A stretch of DNA of 64,000 nucleotides from Desulfovibrio sp. A2 (GCF_000226255.1 NZ_AGFG01000060.1:1-64000), one strand, 5' to 3'; positions 12,162-20,509 are shown, numbered from the stretch's first letter. The notes: generated by a model not told the origin, from the letters alone. Made by a program: numbers and translations.

Positions 12162-13487
12162 CTATTCCTTCGCTTCGGCTTCGGTTCCTTCGCCCGCGTT
12201 CCCGGCCGCTTCCTCGTCGCCGTCCGGGCCGGCGGCCGCATCGGCCTCGTCCGGCGCCTGGGGCGCAAGGAAATTGATGGCCGCGCGCAGGTCGGCGATC
12301 TTGCCCGGCGCAAGGCCCAGCGCCGAGGAAAGTTCCTCGTCGTCGGCTTCACGCAGGCGCTCGATGGACTGGAACCCTGCCGCGATGAACTGTTCGATGG
12401 AGATTTCGGCGACGCTGGCGATCTGCTCGAGCCCGCGTCCGATGGCGTTGGCCTCGTTGTAGCGGGTTTCGGTGTAGATATCTATCTTCCAGCCCAGCAG
12501 CTTGGCGGCCAGCTTCACGTTCTGGCCCTTGCGGCCGATGGCGTTGGTGAGTTGGTCGTCGGGCACGATGACTTCGAGCAGGTTCTCTTCCTCGTCCACC
12601 ACGATGCGCGAGATCACCGCCGGAGACAGCGCGTTGCGGGCGTAGGTGGCGATGTCCGGGCTCCAGACCACGATGTCGATGCGCTCACCGCGCATTTCCT
12701 GCACGATGTTCTGGATGCGCGAACCGCGAATGCCCACGCACGCGCCCACCGGATCCACGTCGCGGTCGCGCGACATGACGGCGGCCTTGGCGCGGCTGCC
12801 GGGGTCGCGCGAAACGCCCATGATCTGCACGGTGCCGTCGTCAACCTCGGGCACTTCGCGGCGGAACAGGGCGGCCATGTAGTCGCGGTGCGCGCGCGAG
12901 ACGATGACCTGCGGCCCGCGTCCTTCCTTGCGCACGTCGATGAGGATGGCCTGCACCCGGTCGCCGCGCTTGTAGTGCTCGCGCGGGATCTGTTCTTCCT
13001 TGGGCAGCAGCGCCTCGGTGCGGCCAAGGTTGATGATCCACCCGGCCTTGTCGCGGCGCTGGATGATGCCGCTGACGATCTCGCCACGGCGGTCCTTGTA
13101 TTCTTCGTAGATGATTTCCTGCTCTGCGTCGCGCATGCGCTGGATGATCACCTGCTTGGCCGACTGGGCGGCGATGCGGCCAAGGTCCTCGATTTTCACG
13201 CGAAAGCCCATTTCGTCGTCCAACTGTACGCTGGGGTCGTGGGTGCGCGCGTCCTCGAGCGAAATTTCGCTGTTGGGGTTCTCGACGTTCTTCACGACGA
13301 TCTTGAACTGGTAGACGTCGATCTCGCCGGTCTCGTCGTTGTAGCTGACTTCGGCGTCCATCTCGTCGCCGAACTTGCGGGCGACGGAAGTGCGGACCGC
13401 TTCTTCCAGCGTGTCGATCAGCATGTCGCGGTCAAGGCCCTTGTCCTTGCTGATCTGGTCGATGGCCTTCTTGAGTTCCAGGCTCAT
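12162..13487 (-). CDS. nusA: Transcription termination/antitermination factor NusA
   Basis: RNA-polymerase-associated factor. About 441 aa. The N-terminal RNAP-binding domain (MSLELKKAIDQISKDKGL, EEAVRTSVARKFG), S1 domain (KRGDRVQAILIDVRKEGRG), KH1 (GACVGIRGSRIQNIV) and KH2 (AIGRKGQNVKLAAKLLGW) are all visible. One helix-hairpin-like segment (GLEQIASVAEISIEQF) follows, then an acidic Ala/Glu tail. It lacks the second acidic repeat of the E. coli protein. ATG 13487 follows a perfect GGAGG and begins 23 nt after rimP. A terminator in the leader upstream of rimP is a plausible target for NusA autoregulation. Confidence 0.97.
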   Translation of the reverse strand: MSLELKKAIDQISKDKGLDRDMLIDTLEEAVRTSVARKFGDEMDAEVSYNDETGEIDVYQFKIVVKNVENPNSEISLEDARTHDPSVQLDDEMGFRVKIEDLGRIAAQSAKQVIIQRMRDAEQEIIYEEYKDRRGEIVSGIIQRRDKAGWIINLGRTEALLPKEEQIPREHYKRGDRVQAILIDVRKEGRGPQVIVSRAHRDYMAALFRREVPEVDDGTVQIMGVSRDPGSRAKAAVMSRDRDVDPVGACVGIRGSRIQNIVQEMRGERIDIVVWSPDIATYARNALSPAVISRIVVDEEENLLEVIVPDDQLTNAIGRKGQNVKLAAKLLGWKIDIYTETRYNEANAIGRGLEQIASVAEISIEQFIAAGFQSIERLREADDEELSSALGLAPGKIADLRAAINFLAPQAPDEADAAAGPDGDEEAAGNAGEGTEAEAKE

Positions 13488-13510
13488 GGGTACTCCTCCG
13501 GATCGGTGGC

Positions 13511-14197
13511 CTAGTCCGTGGTGTCGTCGTGCGGCGCGCCGCCGCGTGCGGGCTTTTTCGGCTGCGCCTTCTTGCGCTGGCCGGTCTTGCCGCCGGGCTG
13601 GGGCCGGGTCGTGTCGGGAAATATGTGGACGAGGTGCGCCTTCTTCACGTCCTCCCACGCCACGGAAAGGGGGGCGGGGGCTGCGTCGGGGCTGGGCGCG
13701 GCATCGGGCAGGAAGGTGAGGGTGTCGCCTTCCACCCGCACGATGTCGCCCCGGAACTTGCGGCGGCCCGGCCATTCCGGGTGGGGCAGCGCAAGGGTGA
13801 GTTCAATGGTGCGCCCCGCGTAGGGGGCCATCTGGGCGGCCTCGAAGAAGGGCCGTTCCAGCCCGGGCGAGGACACTTCAAGCACGTAGGCGTCGCGGAT
13901 GACGTCTTCCACTTCCAGGGCAAGGCCGAGCTGGCGCGAGAGGCGGGCGCACTGGTCTATCGTGACACCTTCGGGCGCTGCGGCTTCGTCGTCGGCCCGG
14001 CCAGTCTGGCCAGTCAGATCGGTCGGGGCGGACAGTTCGGCCCCGGCCAGGGGCGCGCCCGGCTTCGCGTCCACGTACACGCGCACCACCATGCGGCCCC
14101 CGACAAGTATCTCGATGCCCCACAGGGCAATGCCCAAGGCGTCGGCAAGGGGCGTGGCGATGGCGGCGACGGCGTCGCGAAGGGGATGCATGCTCAT
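13511..14197 (-). CDS. rimP: Ribosome maturation factor RimP
   Basis: Promotes 30S subunit maturation. 228 aa, longer than the usual 150-170 because of a Pro/Ala insertion and a basic tail (GGKTGQRKKAQPKKPARGG). Conserved pieces are GIALWGIEILVGGRMVVRVYVD, DQCARLSRQLGLALEVED and the YVLEVSSPGLERPF signature. It is the first gene of the translation operon. Starts at 14197 (MSMHPL) or 14191 (MHPL) are both possible; neither has a strong Shine-Dalgarno. Confidence 0.93.
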   Translation of the reverse strand: MSMHPLRDAVAAIATPLADALGIALWGIEILVGGRMVVRVYVDAKPGAPLAGAELSAPTDLTGQTGRADDEAAAPEGVTIDQCARLSRQLGLALEVEDVIRDAYVLEVSSPGLERPFFEAAQMAPYAGRTIELTLALPHPEWPGRRKFRGDIVRVEGDTLTFLPDAAPSPDAAPAPLSVAWEDVKKAHLVHIFPDTTRPQPGGKTGQRKKAQPKKPARGGAPHDDTTD

Positions 14198-14238
14198 TCG
14201 TCGTTGTGTTCCGTTGTCGTGGGCGGCGGGGCCGCAGC

Positions 14239-14267
14239 AAAAAAAAAAGGGGGCCGAAAGGCCACCC
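14239..14267 (-). terminator. Leader attenuator-like terminator before rimP
   Basis: On the minus strand a GC hairpin (GGCC, loop TTTC, GGCC, extended by three G-C pairs across one bulge) is followed by ten consecutive T (14248-14239). It lies about 40 nt before rimP and about 120 nt downstream of the promoter, inside the leader of the rimP-nusA-infB operon. Position and strength suggest premature termination that must be read through. Confidence 0.75.
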
Positions 14268-14386
14268 GGAATGGCCGCGTACGGCCCTCAGGATGTCGAA
14301 GCGGCGTTGCCGTGGAGCGGTAAGGCGTGGCGCTCCGTGAAGCGATTCCAGGGGAATATCGGCAGCCGCTTCTGTCAAGACGTGAG

Positions 14387-14415
14387 TGTATAGTATGGAA
14401 CCGGAGGCCTGTCAA
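14387..14415 (-). promoter_or_regulatory. Sigma-70 promoter of the rimP-pnp operon
   Basis: On the minus strand a perfect -35 TTGACA (14415-14410) and TATACA (14392-14387) are spaced by exactly 17 bp. It predicts a leader of roughly 180 nt before rimP that contains the terminator at 14239-14267. Among the strongest promoter matches in the window. Confidence 0.8.
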
Positions 14416-14590
14416 CACGCGGCGGTGCGCAACGCGGTCCGCCCCCTGTATATTCTGATCGTCCCGCGCCCGGCGGTGTCGGCCGAGCAGGGCGGACAGC
14501 GTCGTGGTTCCGTCGGTGATGGCCCGGTCGAAGGCCGCGAGAGCTTTGAAAAGCGTCGCGCCGCACCGGCATGGTTGAAGTTTCCGGGCA

Positions 14591-14606
14591 TGGCCCCTGG
14601 TTTGCA
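14591..14606 (+). promoter_or_regulatory. Sigma-54-type promoter of the flagellar operon
   Basis: TGGCCC-CTGGT-TTGCA matches the -24/-12 pattern: the invariant GG (14592-14593) and GC (14604-14605) are separated by exactly 10 bp. The start site would fall near 14617, about 30 nt before the flgF ATG. Sigma-54 control of rod and hook genes is common in polar flagellates. No upstream activator site was identified. Confidence 0.55.
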
Positions 14607-14646
14607 TTGCCTTTGGCGCGGGTACCATGCCCGCAAGGAGGCACGC

Positions 14647-15426
14647 ATGCAGGAAGGCATGTTGTCGAGCCTGTTCGGCGCGCTCACCAACGAGCATCGC
14701 ATGAACAACATCTCGAACAATCTCGCGAACGTGAATACGACGGGCTACAAGCGCGACGTCATATCCTTCAAGGATACCATGCAATTGTTCGCCCATGACC
14801 AGATCATGGAGCCCATCGCCAACGTGCGCTCGAAAAAGCTCTTTCCAGAGCCGCTGCACGTGGCCCGGCCCCGCATTGCCGTGGCCCACACCGACTTCGA
14901 GCAGGGCAGCATGCGCTACACCGGCAACCCGCTGGACGTGGCCATCTCTGGCAACGCCTTTTTCAAGGTGCGCACGCCCGAAGGCGAATTCTACACCCGC
15001 AACGGCAATTTTCTGCAGACCGCCGACGGCCAGCTGGTGACGCCCATGGGCCATGCAGTGCAGGGCGACGGCGGCGACATCGCCCTGCCGCCCGGCGAAC
15101 AGGTGGAAATTTCCGACGACGGGCAGATATTCGCGGGCGGCGTGCAGGTGGGGCAGCTGAACCTGGTCACCGTGAACGACCTGACCGCCCTGGAAAAGCT
15201 GGGGGGCAGCATGTACCGGCTGCGGCCGGGCTCCACAGCGGGCGAGGTGCCCGCCGAGAAGGCCTACGTGGCGCAGGGCTACCTGGAGGCGTCCAACGTC
15301 GAGGTGGTTTCCGAAATGGTGAACATGATCGAAGCCCAGCGCCAGTTCGAGGCCTACCAGAAGGTGATGCAGACCTCGGATTCCATAGACCGGGAGGCGA
15401 CGCAGAAGGTGGGCAAGAAAGTCTAG
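14647..15426 (+). CDS. flgF: Flagellar basal-body rod protein FlgF
   Basis: Proximal rod subunit, exported by the flagellar type III system. 259 aa. The N-terminal flagellar rod signature is clear (NNISNNLANVNTTGYKRD), as are the D1 domain motif GNPLDVAISGNAFFKV and the C-terminal rod motif (ASNVEVVSEMVNMIEAQRQFE). The open frame extends further upstream, but ATG 14647 has AAGGAGG 6-7 nt before it and gives the family N-terminus. It is first in the flgF-flgG-flgA-flgH cluster. FlgF is favoured over other rod proteins by size and its place directly before flgG. Confidence 0.9.
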   Translation: MQEGMLSSLFGALTNEHRMNNISNNLANVNTTGYKRDVISFKDTMQLFAHDQIMEPIANVRSKKLFPEPLHVARPRIAVAHTDFEQGSMRYTGNPLDVAISGNAFFKVRTPEGEFYTRNGNFLQTADGQLVTPMGHAVQGDGGDIALPPGEQVEISDDGQIFAGGVQVGQLNLVTVNDLTALEKLGGSMYRLRPGSTAGEVPAEKAYVAQGYLEASNVEVVSEMVNMIEAQRQFEAYQKVMQTSDSIDREATQKVGKKV

Positions 15427-15429
15427 GGC

Positions 15430-15566
15430 GTGGTTCCGAACAGTCTTTTCGCCCGTTGGCGTCGTCAAACTTAATCTGTCATGTCGGTCGAATACGATAA
15501 GAGTATGCTCCCTCATGACAGACTCGTTTTCCTCGCCAACGAACGAAAATCCTAATTCGGAACAAG
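15430..15566 (+). repeat. Palindromic intergenic element, copy B
   Basis: Starts 4 nt after the flgF stop. The outer arms (GGTTCCGAA...CGTTGGCG and CGCCAACGAACG...TTCGGAAC) pair over about 37 nt. The internal loop boxes TCGTCA and TTCCTC face each other and the inner arm is CTGTCATG/CATGACAG. The apical hairpin here reads ATAC-loop-GTAT instead of GTAC-loop-GTAC, a compensatory change that keeps pairing. GGTC and GCTCCC flank it as in other copies. Confidence 0.85.
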
Positions 15567-15705
15567 AGCTTGATGCAGGCCGCCTTGTTGCTGCCCGCTG
15601 AAGAACCCCGATTGCATCCGGCATCCGGTTTGCAAACACCTGGCTGGCGGGCAAGCACCGCCGGACAACTGACGGAACCAAACTCCTCGCAAGGAGACAA
15701 CAGCC

Positions 15706-16488
15706 ATGATGCGTTCTCTCTGGACGGCCGCCACCGGCATGGTGGCCCAGCAGCTCAACATCGACGTGATCTCCAACAACCTCGCCAACGTGAACACCAC
15801 GAGCTTCAAGAAAAGCCGCGCGGAGTTCGAGGACCTCATGTACCAGAACATGCGCATCGCCGGTTCCGCCACGGAAGGTGACAACCGCATTCCCACCGGC
15901 ATTCAGGTGGGCATGGGCGTGCGCCCCACCACGGTGCACAAGTTCTTCACCCAGGGCGACTATTCCAACACCGGCAACTCGCTGGATCTCGCCATCGAAG
16001 GCGACGGCTTCTTCCTGGTGCAGGTGAACGGCGAGGACGCCTACACCCGCGCCGGGGCGTTCAAGCTGAACCAGGACGGGGTGGTGGTGACCGCCAACGG
16101 CTACACCCTGCAGCCCGAATTCACGGTGCCCGCCGAAACCAAGAACATCACGGTGACGGAAAACGGGCACATCTCGGCGCTGGACAGCAACGGGGCTGAA
16201 CTGGCCGCCGCGGACATCCCCCTCTACACCTTCATCAACCCGGCGGGCCTCGAAGCGCGCGGCCGCAACCTGTACATCCCGTCCGAAGCCTCTGGCGAGG
16301 CGGTGGAAGGCGTGCCCGGCGAAGACAACGTGGGCACCATCGCCCAGGGCTTTCTGGAAATGTCCAACGTCGAGGTGGTGGACGAAATGGTGAACATGAT
16401 CGTGGGCCAGCGCGCCTATGAAATGAACTCCAAGGCCATCCAGACCTCGGACACCATGTTGCAGACCGCCGTCCAGCTGAAGCGCTAG
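15706..16488 (+). CDS. flgG: Flagellar distal rod protein FlgG
   Basis: 260 aa, the standard length. It begins MMRSLWTAATGMVAQQLNID and has the signature NNLANVNTTSFKKSRAEFEDL. The middle carries GNSLDLAIEGDGFFLVQ, and the end has SNVEVVDEMVNMIVGQRAYEMNSKAIQTSD, diagnostic for FlgG. AAGGAG precedes ATG 15706. It forms the distal rod that passes through the P and L rings encoded downstream. Confidence 0.97.
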   Translation: MMRSLWTAATGMVAQQLNIDVISNNLANVNTTSFKKSRAEFEDLMYQNMRIAGSATEGDNRIPTGIQVGMGVRPTTVHKFFTQGDYSNTGNSLDLAIEGDGFFLVQVNGEDAYTRAGAFKLNQDGVVVTANGYTLQPEFTVPAETKNITVTENGHISALDSNGAELAAADIPLYTFINPAGLEARGRNLYIPSEASGEAVEGVPGEDNVGTIAQGFLEMSNVEVVDEMVNMIVGQRAYEMNSKAIQTSDTMLQTAVQLKR

Positions 16489-16504
16489 CCAGGGGAGACC
16501 GCGC

Positions 16505-17545
16505 ATGACCCGCCCCCACCGTACCGAACCCGCCCGCCGCTCCGCCGTCATGGTGTCCGCGTTTGCCGGACCCATGGCCTGGCTGGCGGCGCTGGCCCTT
16601 GCCATCGGCCTGCTGGCGTTTGGCCTTGCCCCGGCGCGCGCGGGCACCGCCGACGCGGGCTGGCGCATCCGGCTGCTGGACGCGGCCGTGGTGTCCGGGG
16701 CCACGGTGACCCTTGGCGAAATCGCCGAGCCGGTGGGGCCCATCCCCCCGCAGACCTGGCGCGAACTGGCGGCCACGCCCCTGTGGCCCTCGCCCGCCGA
16801 GCCGGGCCGCCCCATGAGCGTCAACCGTCCGCGCCTGCAACAGGCCCTGCGCGAAGCCCTGCGCGACACCGAATCGCTGTGCCTGTACCCCGGCACCCTG
16901 GTGCTTCAGCGCGGGGGCGCGGTGCTGCGCGAGGGCGACCTGCGCTCCCTGGCTGTCAGCGCTTTGACGCCCGCCCTGGCCGCCTTGCCCGGCGAGGCAT
17001 CCATGCAGGATTACCGCTTGCCCCCCTATGTCTTTCTGGCCCACCCGCAGCAGCAGGTGGTGGTGGAGAACACCGCCGCCGCCCCTGGCCGCAATACCCT
17101 GCGCTTTGCCGTGCGCGAGGTGGACGGCAGCACGGTGCGCAAGTTCACCGGCTCCACCTTCATCGACGTGTGGGCCGACGTGCCCTGCGCCGCCCTGCCC
17201 GTAAACAAGGACGAAGTGCTAACCCCCGACAAGGTCACCCACGTGCGCAAGAACCTGGCCTACCTGCGCGAACCCACGTGGGACGGCCGTGGCGGCCCGT
17301 GGCGGCTGGCGCGGCCCGTGGGGGCCGAGCAGGTGATCTACCAGAGCGATCTTTCCGGCGTGCCCACCGTGCGGCGCGGCAGCGTGGTGATGGTGCTGTA
17401 CGAATCCGGTTCCGTGCGCCTGCAGGTGCAGGGCGAGGCCATGGCCGACGGCGGCCTTGGCGAAACCATTCCCGTGCGCAACATGCAAAGCAAGCGGCAG
17501 ATCTATGCCGCCGTTAAGGATGGGGGGACGGTGGTCGTCCGGTAG
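16505..17545 (+). CDS. flgA: Flagellar P-ring assembly chaperone FlgA
   Basis: Periplasmic chaperone for FlgI. 346 aa, longer than typical FlgA. A Sec signal peptide is visible (hydrophobic MAWLAALALAIGLLAFGLAP, cleavage near ARA-GTADAG). The C-terminal half holds the SAF-like chaperone domain: VNKDEVLTPDKVTHVRKN, then VGAEQVIYQSDLSGVPTVRRG and IPVRNMQSKRQIYAAV, a near-universal FlgA ending. AGGGGAG precedes ATG 16505. It sits between flgG and flgH, the expected neighbours. Confidence 0.92.
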   Translation: MTRPHRTEPARRSAVMVSAFAGPMAWLAALALAIGLLAFGLAPARAGTADAGWRIRLLDAAVVSGATVTLGEIAEPVGPIPPQTWRELAATPLWPSPAEPGRPMSVNRPRLQQALREALRDTESLCLYPGTLVLQRGGAVLREGDLRSLAVSALTPALAALPGEASMQDYRLPPYVFLAHPQQQVVVENTAAAPGRNTLRFAVREVDGSTVRKFTGSTFIDVWADVPCAALPVNKDEVLTPDKVTHVRKNLAYLREPTWDGRGGPWRLARPVGAEQVIYQSDLSGVPTVRRGSVVMVLYESGSVRLQVQGEAMADGGLGETIPVRNMQSKRQIYAAVKDGGTVVVR

Positions 17546-17598
17546 GGGCGCGAACCTCGCCGGACCGAATCCCCCTTCGCAAGTCAAGGAGAACCGTC

Positions 17599-18315
17599 AT
17601 GAAACGCAGACTGCTCGCCGCCGGGTGCGCCATGCTGCTGCTTTCCGGGTGCAACGCCGCCCGCAAGCAGCCCTCGCCGGTGCCGCCCGTCACGCAGCCG
17701 CAGGCCTACGCCGAGCCCGAGGACAGGGCCGCCAACCCCGGATCGCTGTACAGCGAATCGGAGTCGGAGTTCCTGTTCTCCGACAACCGCGCCCGCCGCG
17801 TGGGGGACATCGTGCTGGTCAAGATCGTGGAAACCAACAAGGCCAAGAACAAGGCCGATACCAGCGCGGACAAGACCTCCACCAACGAACTGGGCGTCAG
17901 CGCCTTCTTCGGGCAGTCCAGCGCGTCCATCAACCCCATGAACCCCACCGGGCCGTTCAGCGGGCTGGTGGGCACCAACCCCATCCTGGGCACCAGCTCC
18001 ACCTCGAAGCATGACGCCACGGGCGAGACCACGCGCGAGAACACCGTTACCGCCACCATCGCCGCCCGCGTGCTGCGCGTGCTGCCCGGAGGCCTGATGG
18101 AAGTGGAGGGCGCGCGCGAAACCCGCGTCAACGACGAGACCCAGTACATCGTGGTCAGCGGCCTGGTGCGCGCCCGCGACGTGGCCTCGGACAACTCCGT
18201 GACCTCGTCGCAGATGGCCGACGCGCGCATCGAGTACTACGGAAAGGGCGTGCTGGCGGACAAGCAGAAGCCGGGGTGGTTTACCCGCCTGATGGACAAC
18301 GTCTGGCCCTTTTAG
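17599..18315 (+). CDS. flgH: Flagellar L-ring lipoprotein FlgH
   Basis: Outer-membrane ring around the rod. 238 aa. Lipobox LLLSGC near residue 18, so the mature protein is lipid-anchored. Family motifs include GSLYSESESEFLFSDNRARRVGDIVLVKIVE and TATIAARVLRVLPGGLMEVEGARETRVNDE, ending ISSLVR-like VVSGLVRARDV. The start ATG has AAGGAG upstream. The stop codon's last base is also the first base of intergenic element C. Confidence 0.96.
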   Translation: MKRRLLAAGCAMLLLSGCNAARKQPSPVPPVTQPQAYAEPEDRAANPGSLYSESESEFLFSDNRARRVGDIVLVKIVETNKAKNKADTSADKTSTNELGVSAFFGQSSASINPMNPTGPFSGLVGTNPILGTSSTSKHDATGETTRENTVTATIAARVLRVLPGGLMEVEGARETRVNDETQYIVVSGLVRARDVASDNSVTSSQMADARIEYYGKGVLADKQKPGWFTRLMDNVWPF

Positions 18316-18441
18316 GAAATGCGCCGGGCTAGCCCGGATGCTTCGTCAAGCGGGGCCGCCGCCGAGGTCGAGTACCAAAGAGTACACTCCCTCGTCGTTG
18401 GCCCCGCTTTCCTTGCCTGCGGGCCAGCCGGGAGCATTTCC
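18315..18441 (+). repeat. Palindromic intergenic element, copy C
   Basis: Begins at the last base of the flgH stop. The outer arm GGAAATGCGCCGGGCT pairs with AGCCGGGAGCATTTCC, and the inner arm AGCGGGGCC with GGCCCCGCT. The internal boxes are TCGTCA and TTCCTT. Apical: GGTCGA-GTAC-CAAAGA-GTAC-ACTCCC. With copies D-F it separates flgH from flgI and could form an RNA or DNA hairpin of more than 120 nt. Confidence 0.85.
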
Positions 18442-18454
18442 TGTGCGTTGCCAA

Positions 18455-18572
18455 GCACGGCGATTCCGCCCGCATCCATCGTCAAACATCGCCGCCGCCG
18501 GGGTCGAGTACCAAAGAGTACACTCCCCCGGCGGCGGCTTCGTTTTCCTCGCCTGCGAACGGACTTGCCGCG
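18455..18572 (+). repeat. Palindromic intergenic element, copy D
   Basis: The inner arms GCCGCCGCCGGGG and CCCCCGGCGGCGGC pair almost perfectly around the same apical block as copy C (GTAC-CAAAGA-GTAC). The boxes ATCGTCA and TTTTCCTC flank the inner stem. The outer arms (TCCGCCCGCA versus GCGAACGGA) pair less well than in B, C, F or G. Confidence 0.8.
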
Positions 18573-18631
18573 TTCGCGCCGCGCGGTGGAAGTTGCTGGC
18601 AGGCTAGGTCCAACGCGGGCACGCTGTCGAC

Positions 18632-18749
18632 GAAATCCGTCTTTTGCCTCCGGGCTGCGTTGGCTTGTCATTTTTGATGCTCACGTACAAAAGTACACTC
18701 CGCTCAAAAACGCCAATCCGCCTTGCCCGGTGGCAAAACTCGTAATTTC
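18632..18749 (+). repeat. Palindromic intergenic element, copy E
   Basis: The outer arm GAAAT..TTTTGCCTCCGGGC pairs with GCCCGGTGGCAAAA..ATTTC, and the inner arm TTTTTGA with TCAAAAA. The apical stem-loop is GTAC-AAAA-GTAC followed by ACTCC. The internal loop is diverged: TTGTCA on the 5' side and no TTCCTC on the other. It is the second most diverged copy. Confidence 0.75.
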
Positions 18750-18771
18750 TCACATCGTGTCCGCACAGCCC

Positions 18772-18795
18772 CCCGCGGCGTAAGACCGCCGCGGG
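18772..18795. repeat. Short GC hairpin between elements E and F
   Basis: Perfect 9-bp stem CCCGCGGCG / CGCCGCGGG with a 6-nt loop. TATTAAGG follows with no real T-run. It is not part of the palindromic family. The remaining sequence of the flgH-flgI spacer (18796-18858 and 19011-19177) shows no gene or clear promoter. Confidence 0.5.
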
Positions 18796-18858
18796 TATTA
18801 AGGAATAAAGCCACAAGAATGCGGGATGAAGAGGAGCAGGTGCGTTTTTCCTGTTATC

Positions 18859-19010
18859 GGCACAGCGTAGCGCGAAGGCGGCGAGTCCGTTCGCAGGCAA
18901 GGAAAACGGGATGTTCGCGACGGGAGTGTACGGGGTGGTACATGACCGGAGCGAACATCCCGTTTGACGATGCATGCGGGCGGACTCGTCGCCTCCGCAC
19001 TGGCACGGTG
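18859..19010 (-). repeat. Palindromic intergenic element, copy F
   Basis: Opposite orientation to copies B-E and G. On the minus strand the inner arms AAACGGGATGTTCGC and GCGAACATCCCGTTT pair perfectly over 15 bp. The outer arms are GGCGACGAGTCCG... and ...CGGACTCGCCGCC. Internal boxes TCGTCA and TTCCTT; apical GGTCAT-GTAC-loop-GTAC-ACTCCC. It is the best-paired copy and the clearest for defining the family. Confidence 0.85.
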
Positions 19011-19177
19011 TTGGCAATAGCCATGGGCAGCGCCGGAATACCGTCGGATACCCGTCGGTGCCCGCGCCCTGCGGAATGCCTATCTATTGACCGTCAGCAA
19101 TCCGCGCGCCCTTTCCCGCCATACCGGGGGGCCGCGTAACGGGCTGCCCCGCGCAGCCGGATTTCCGGAGAGACGCC

Positions 19178-20302
19178 ATGTCGCCCAGCCTTCGTATCCT
19201 CACCGCCCGTCTTCTCGTGGTCCCGCTGCTTGCGGCCCTGTGGCTGCTTGCCCTGCCGGGCGGCGCGCAGGCCGTGCGCATCAAGGACATCGCCAGCTTC
19301 GGCGGCGTGCGCGACAACCAGTTGGTGGGCTACGGCCTGGTGGTGGGCCTTGGCGGCACGGGCGACAAGAAGGACTCCACCTTCACCATGAGCTCCATGG
19401 TCAACCTGCTGGAACGCATGGGCGTGGCCGTGGACCAGGCCAAGCTGAAGCCCAAGAACGTGGCGGCCGTCATGGTCACCACGCGCATGCCCGTTTCCGC
19501 AAAGCCGGGCACCCGGCTGGACGTCACCGTGTCGTCCATGGGCGACGCCACCAGCCTTCAGGGCGGGGTGCTGCTGATCACGCCGCTGAAGGGCGTGGAC
19601 GGCAAGGTGTACGGCCTGGCGCAGGGTCCGCTGGCCCTCGGCGGCTTTTCCGTGGAAGGGCAGGCCGCCCGCGCCCAGAAGAACGTGACCACCGTGGGCA
19701 CCATTCCCGGCGGGGGCATCGTGGAGCGGGGCATTCCCTTCCAGTTCAACAGCCAGGAAACACTGACCCTGCACATGACCAGCGCCGACTTTTCGACCAC
19801 CATGCAGGTGGTGGAGCGGCTTAACCGGGTCATGGGCGGCAGCTACGCCAAGGCCCAGGACGCCTCCACCGTGGCGCTGGACGTTCCGCCCGCCTACCGG
19901 GGCAACCTGGTGCCGCTGATGGCCTCCATCGAAAACATCGAAGTCACCCCCGACGGTCCCGCCAAGGTGGTGGTGGACGAAAAGACCGGCACCGTGGTGC
20001 TGGGGCGCGACGTGCGCATATCCCGCGTGGCGGTGGCTCACGGCAGCCTGCAGGTCACCGTGCAGGAAGGCATGGATGTTTCGCAGCCCGGCCCGTTCAG
20101 TTCGGGGCAGACCGTGGCCACCCCGCGCACCGACATCAACGTGCGCGAGGAAAACCGCCGCCTGATGCTGATGGAGGGCGCGACCCTGCAGGAACTGGTG
20201 GACGGGCTGAACGCCATCGGCGCCACCCCGCGCGACCTGATCTCCATCCTGCGGGCCATGAAGACGGCGGGGGCGTTGCATGCGGACCTCGAAGTCATCT
20301 AG
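19178..20302 (+). CDS. flgI: Flagellar P-ring protein FlgI
   Basis: Periplasmic ring around the distal rod. 374 aa with a Sec signal ([16 protein letters not shown]). Strong family motifs: [62 protein letters not shown], and a C-terminus ending in the usual [32 protein letters not shown] lies upstream of ATG 19178. It is separated from flgH by 862 nt carrying four palindromic elements, so it may be transcribed by long readthrough or from an unseen promoter. Confidence 0.97.
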   Translation: MSPSLRILTARLLVVPLLAALWLLALPGGAQAVRIKDIASFGGVRDNQLVGYGLVVGLGGTGDKKDSTFTMSSMVNLLERMGVAVDQAKLKPKNVAAVMVTTRMPVSAKPGTRLDVTVSSMGDATSLQGGVLLITPLKGVDGKVYGLAQGPLALGGFSVEGQAARAQKNVTTVGTIPGGGIVERGIPFQFNSQETLTLHMTSADFSTTMQVVERLNRVMGGSYAKAQDASTVALDVPPAYRGNLVPLMASIENIEVTPDGPAKVVVDEKTGTVVLGRDVRISRVAVAHGSLQVTVQEGMDVSQPGPFSSGQTVATPRTDINVREENRRLMLMEGATLQELVDGLNAIGATPRDLISILRAMKTAGALHADLEVI

Positions 20303-20310
20303 CTGCGGCC

Positions 20311-20430
20311 CAAGGGCCTTTTTGCCTCTGCCGTCGTCAGAACGCTTTTTTGTTCCGGTCGAGTACCACAAAAGTACGCTCCCTCCACAAAAAGAGCGTT
20401 CTTCCTCGGCAGAGACAAAAATTCCTCTTG
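20311..20430 (+). repeat. Palindromic intergenic element, copy G
   Basis: Starts 8 nt after flgI. Outer arm TTTTTGCCTCTGCCG pairs with CGGCAGAGACAAAAA (one mismatch); inner arm AGAACGCTTTTTTGT pairs with ACAAAAAGAGCGTTCT. Internal boxes TCGTCA and TTCCTC; apical GGTCGA-GTAC-CACAAAA-GTAC-GCTCCC. The AT-rich inner arm, unlike the GC-rich arms of C and D, shows that arm sequence is free while pairing is kept. Confidence 0.85.
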
Positions 20431-20509
20431 TGCCGGGGCCTCTCGCCACCAACCGGCGTGCCCGGTTGCAGAAGCATGAAGCGTCAGCTTTGCCGGAAGG
20501 ACAGCAATC

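Noticed and set aside
14194..16896. 900-aa minus-strand frame over flgF-flgG
   Set aside because: Antisense to two clear rod proteins with conserved termini; no family similarity.
18315..19010. Insertion sequence or integron between flgH and flgI
   Set aside because: No transposase or recombinase frame, no target duplication seen; the repeats are palindromic elements without coding content.
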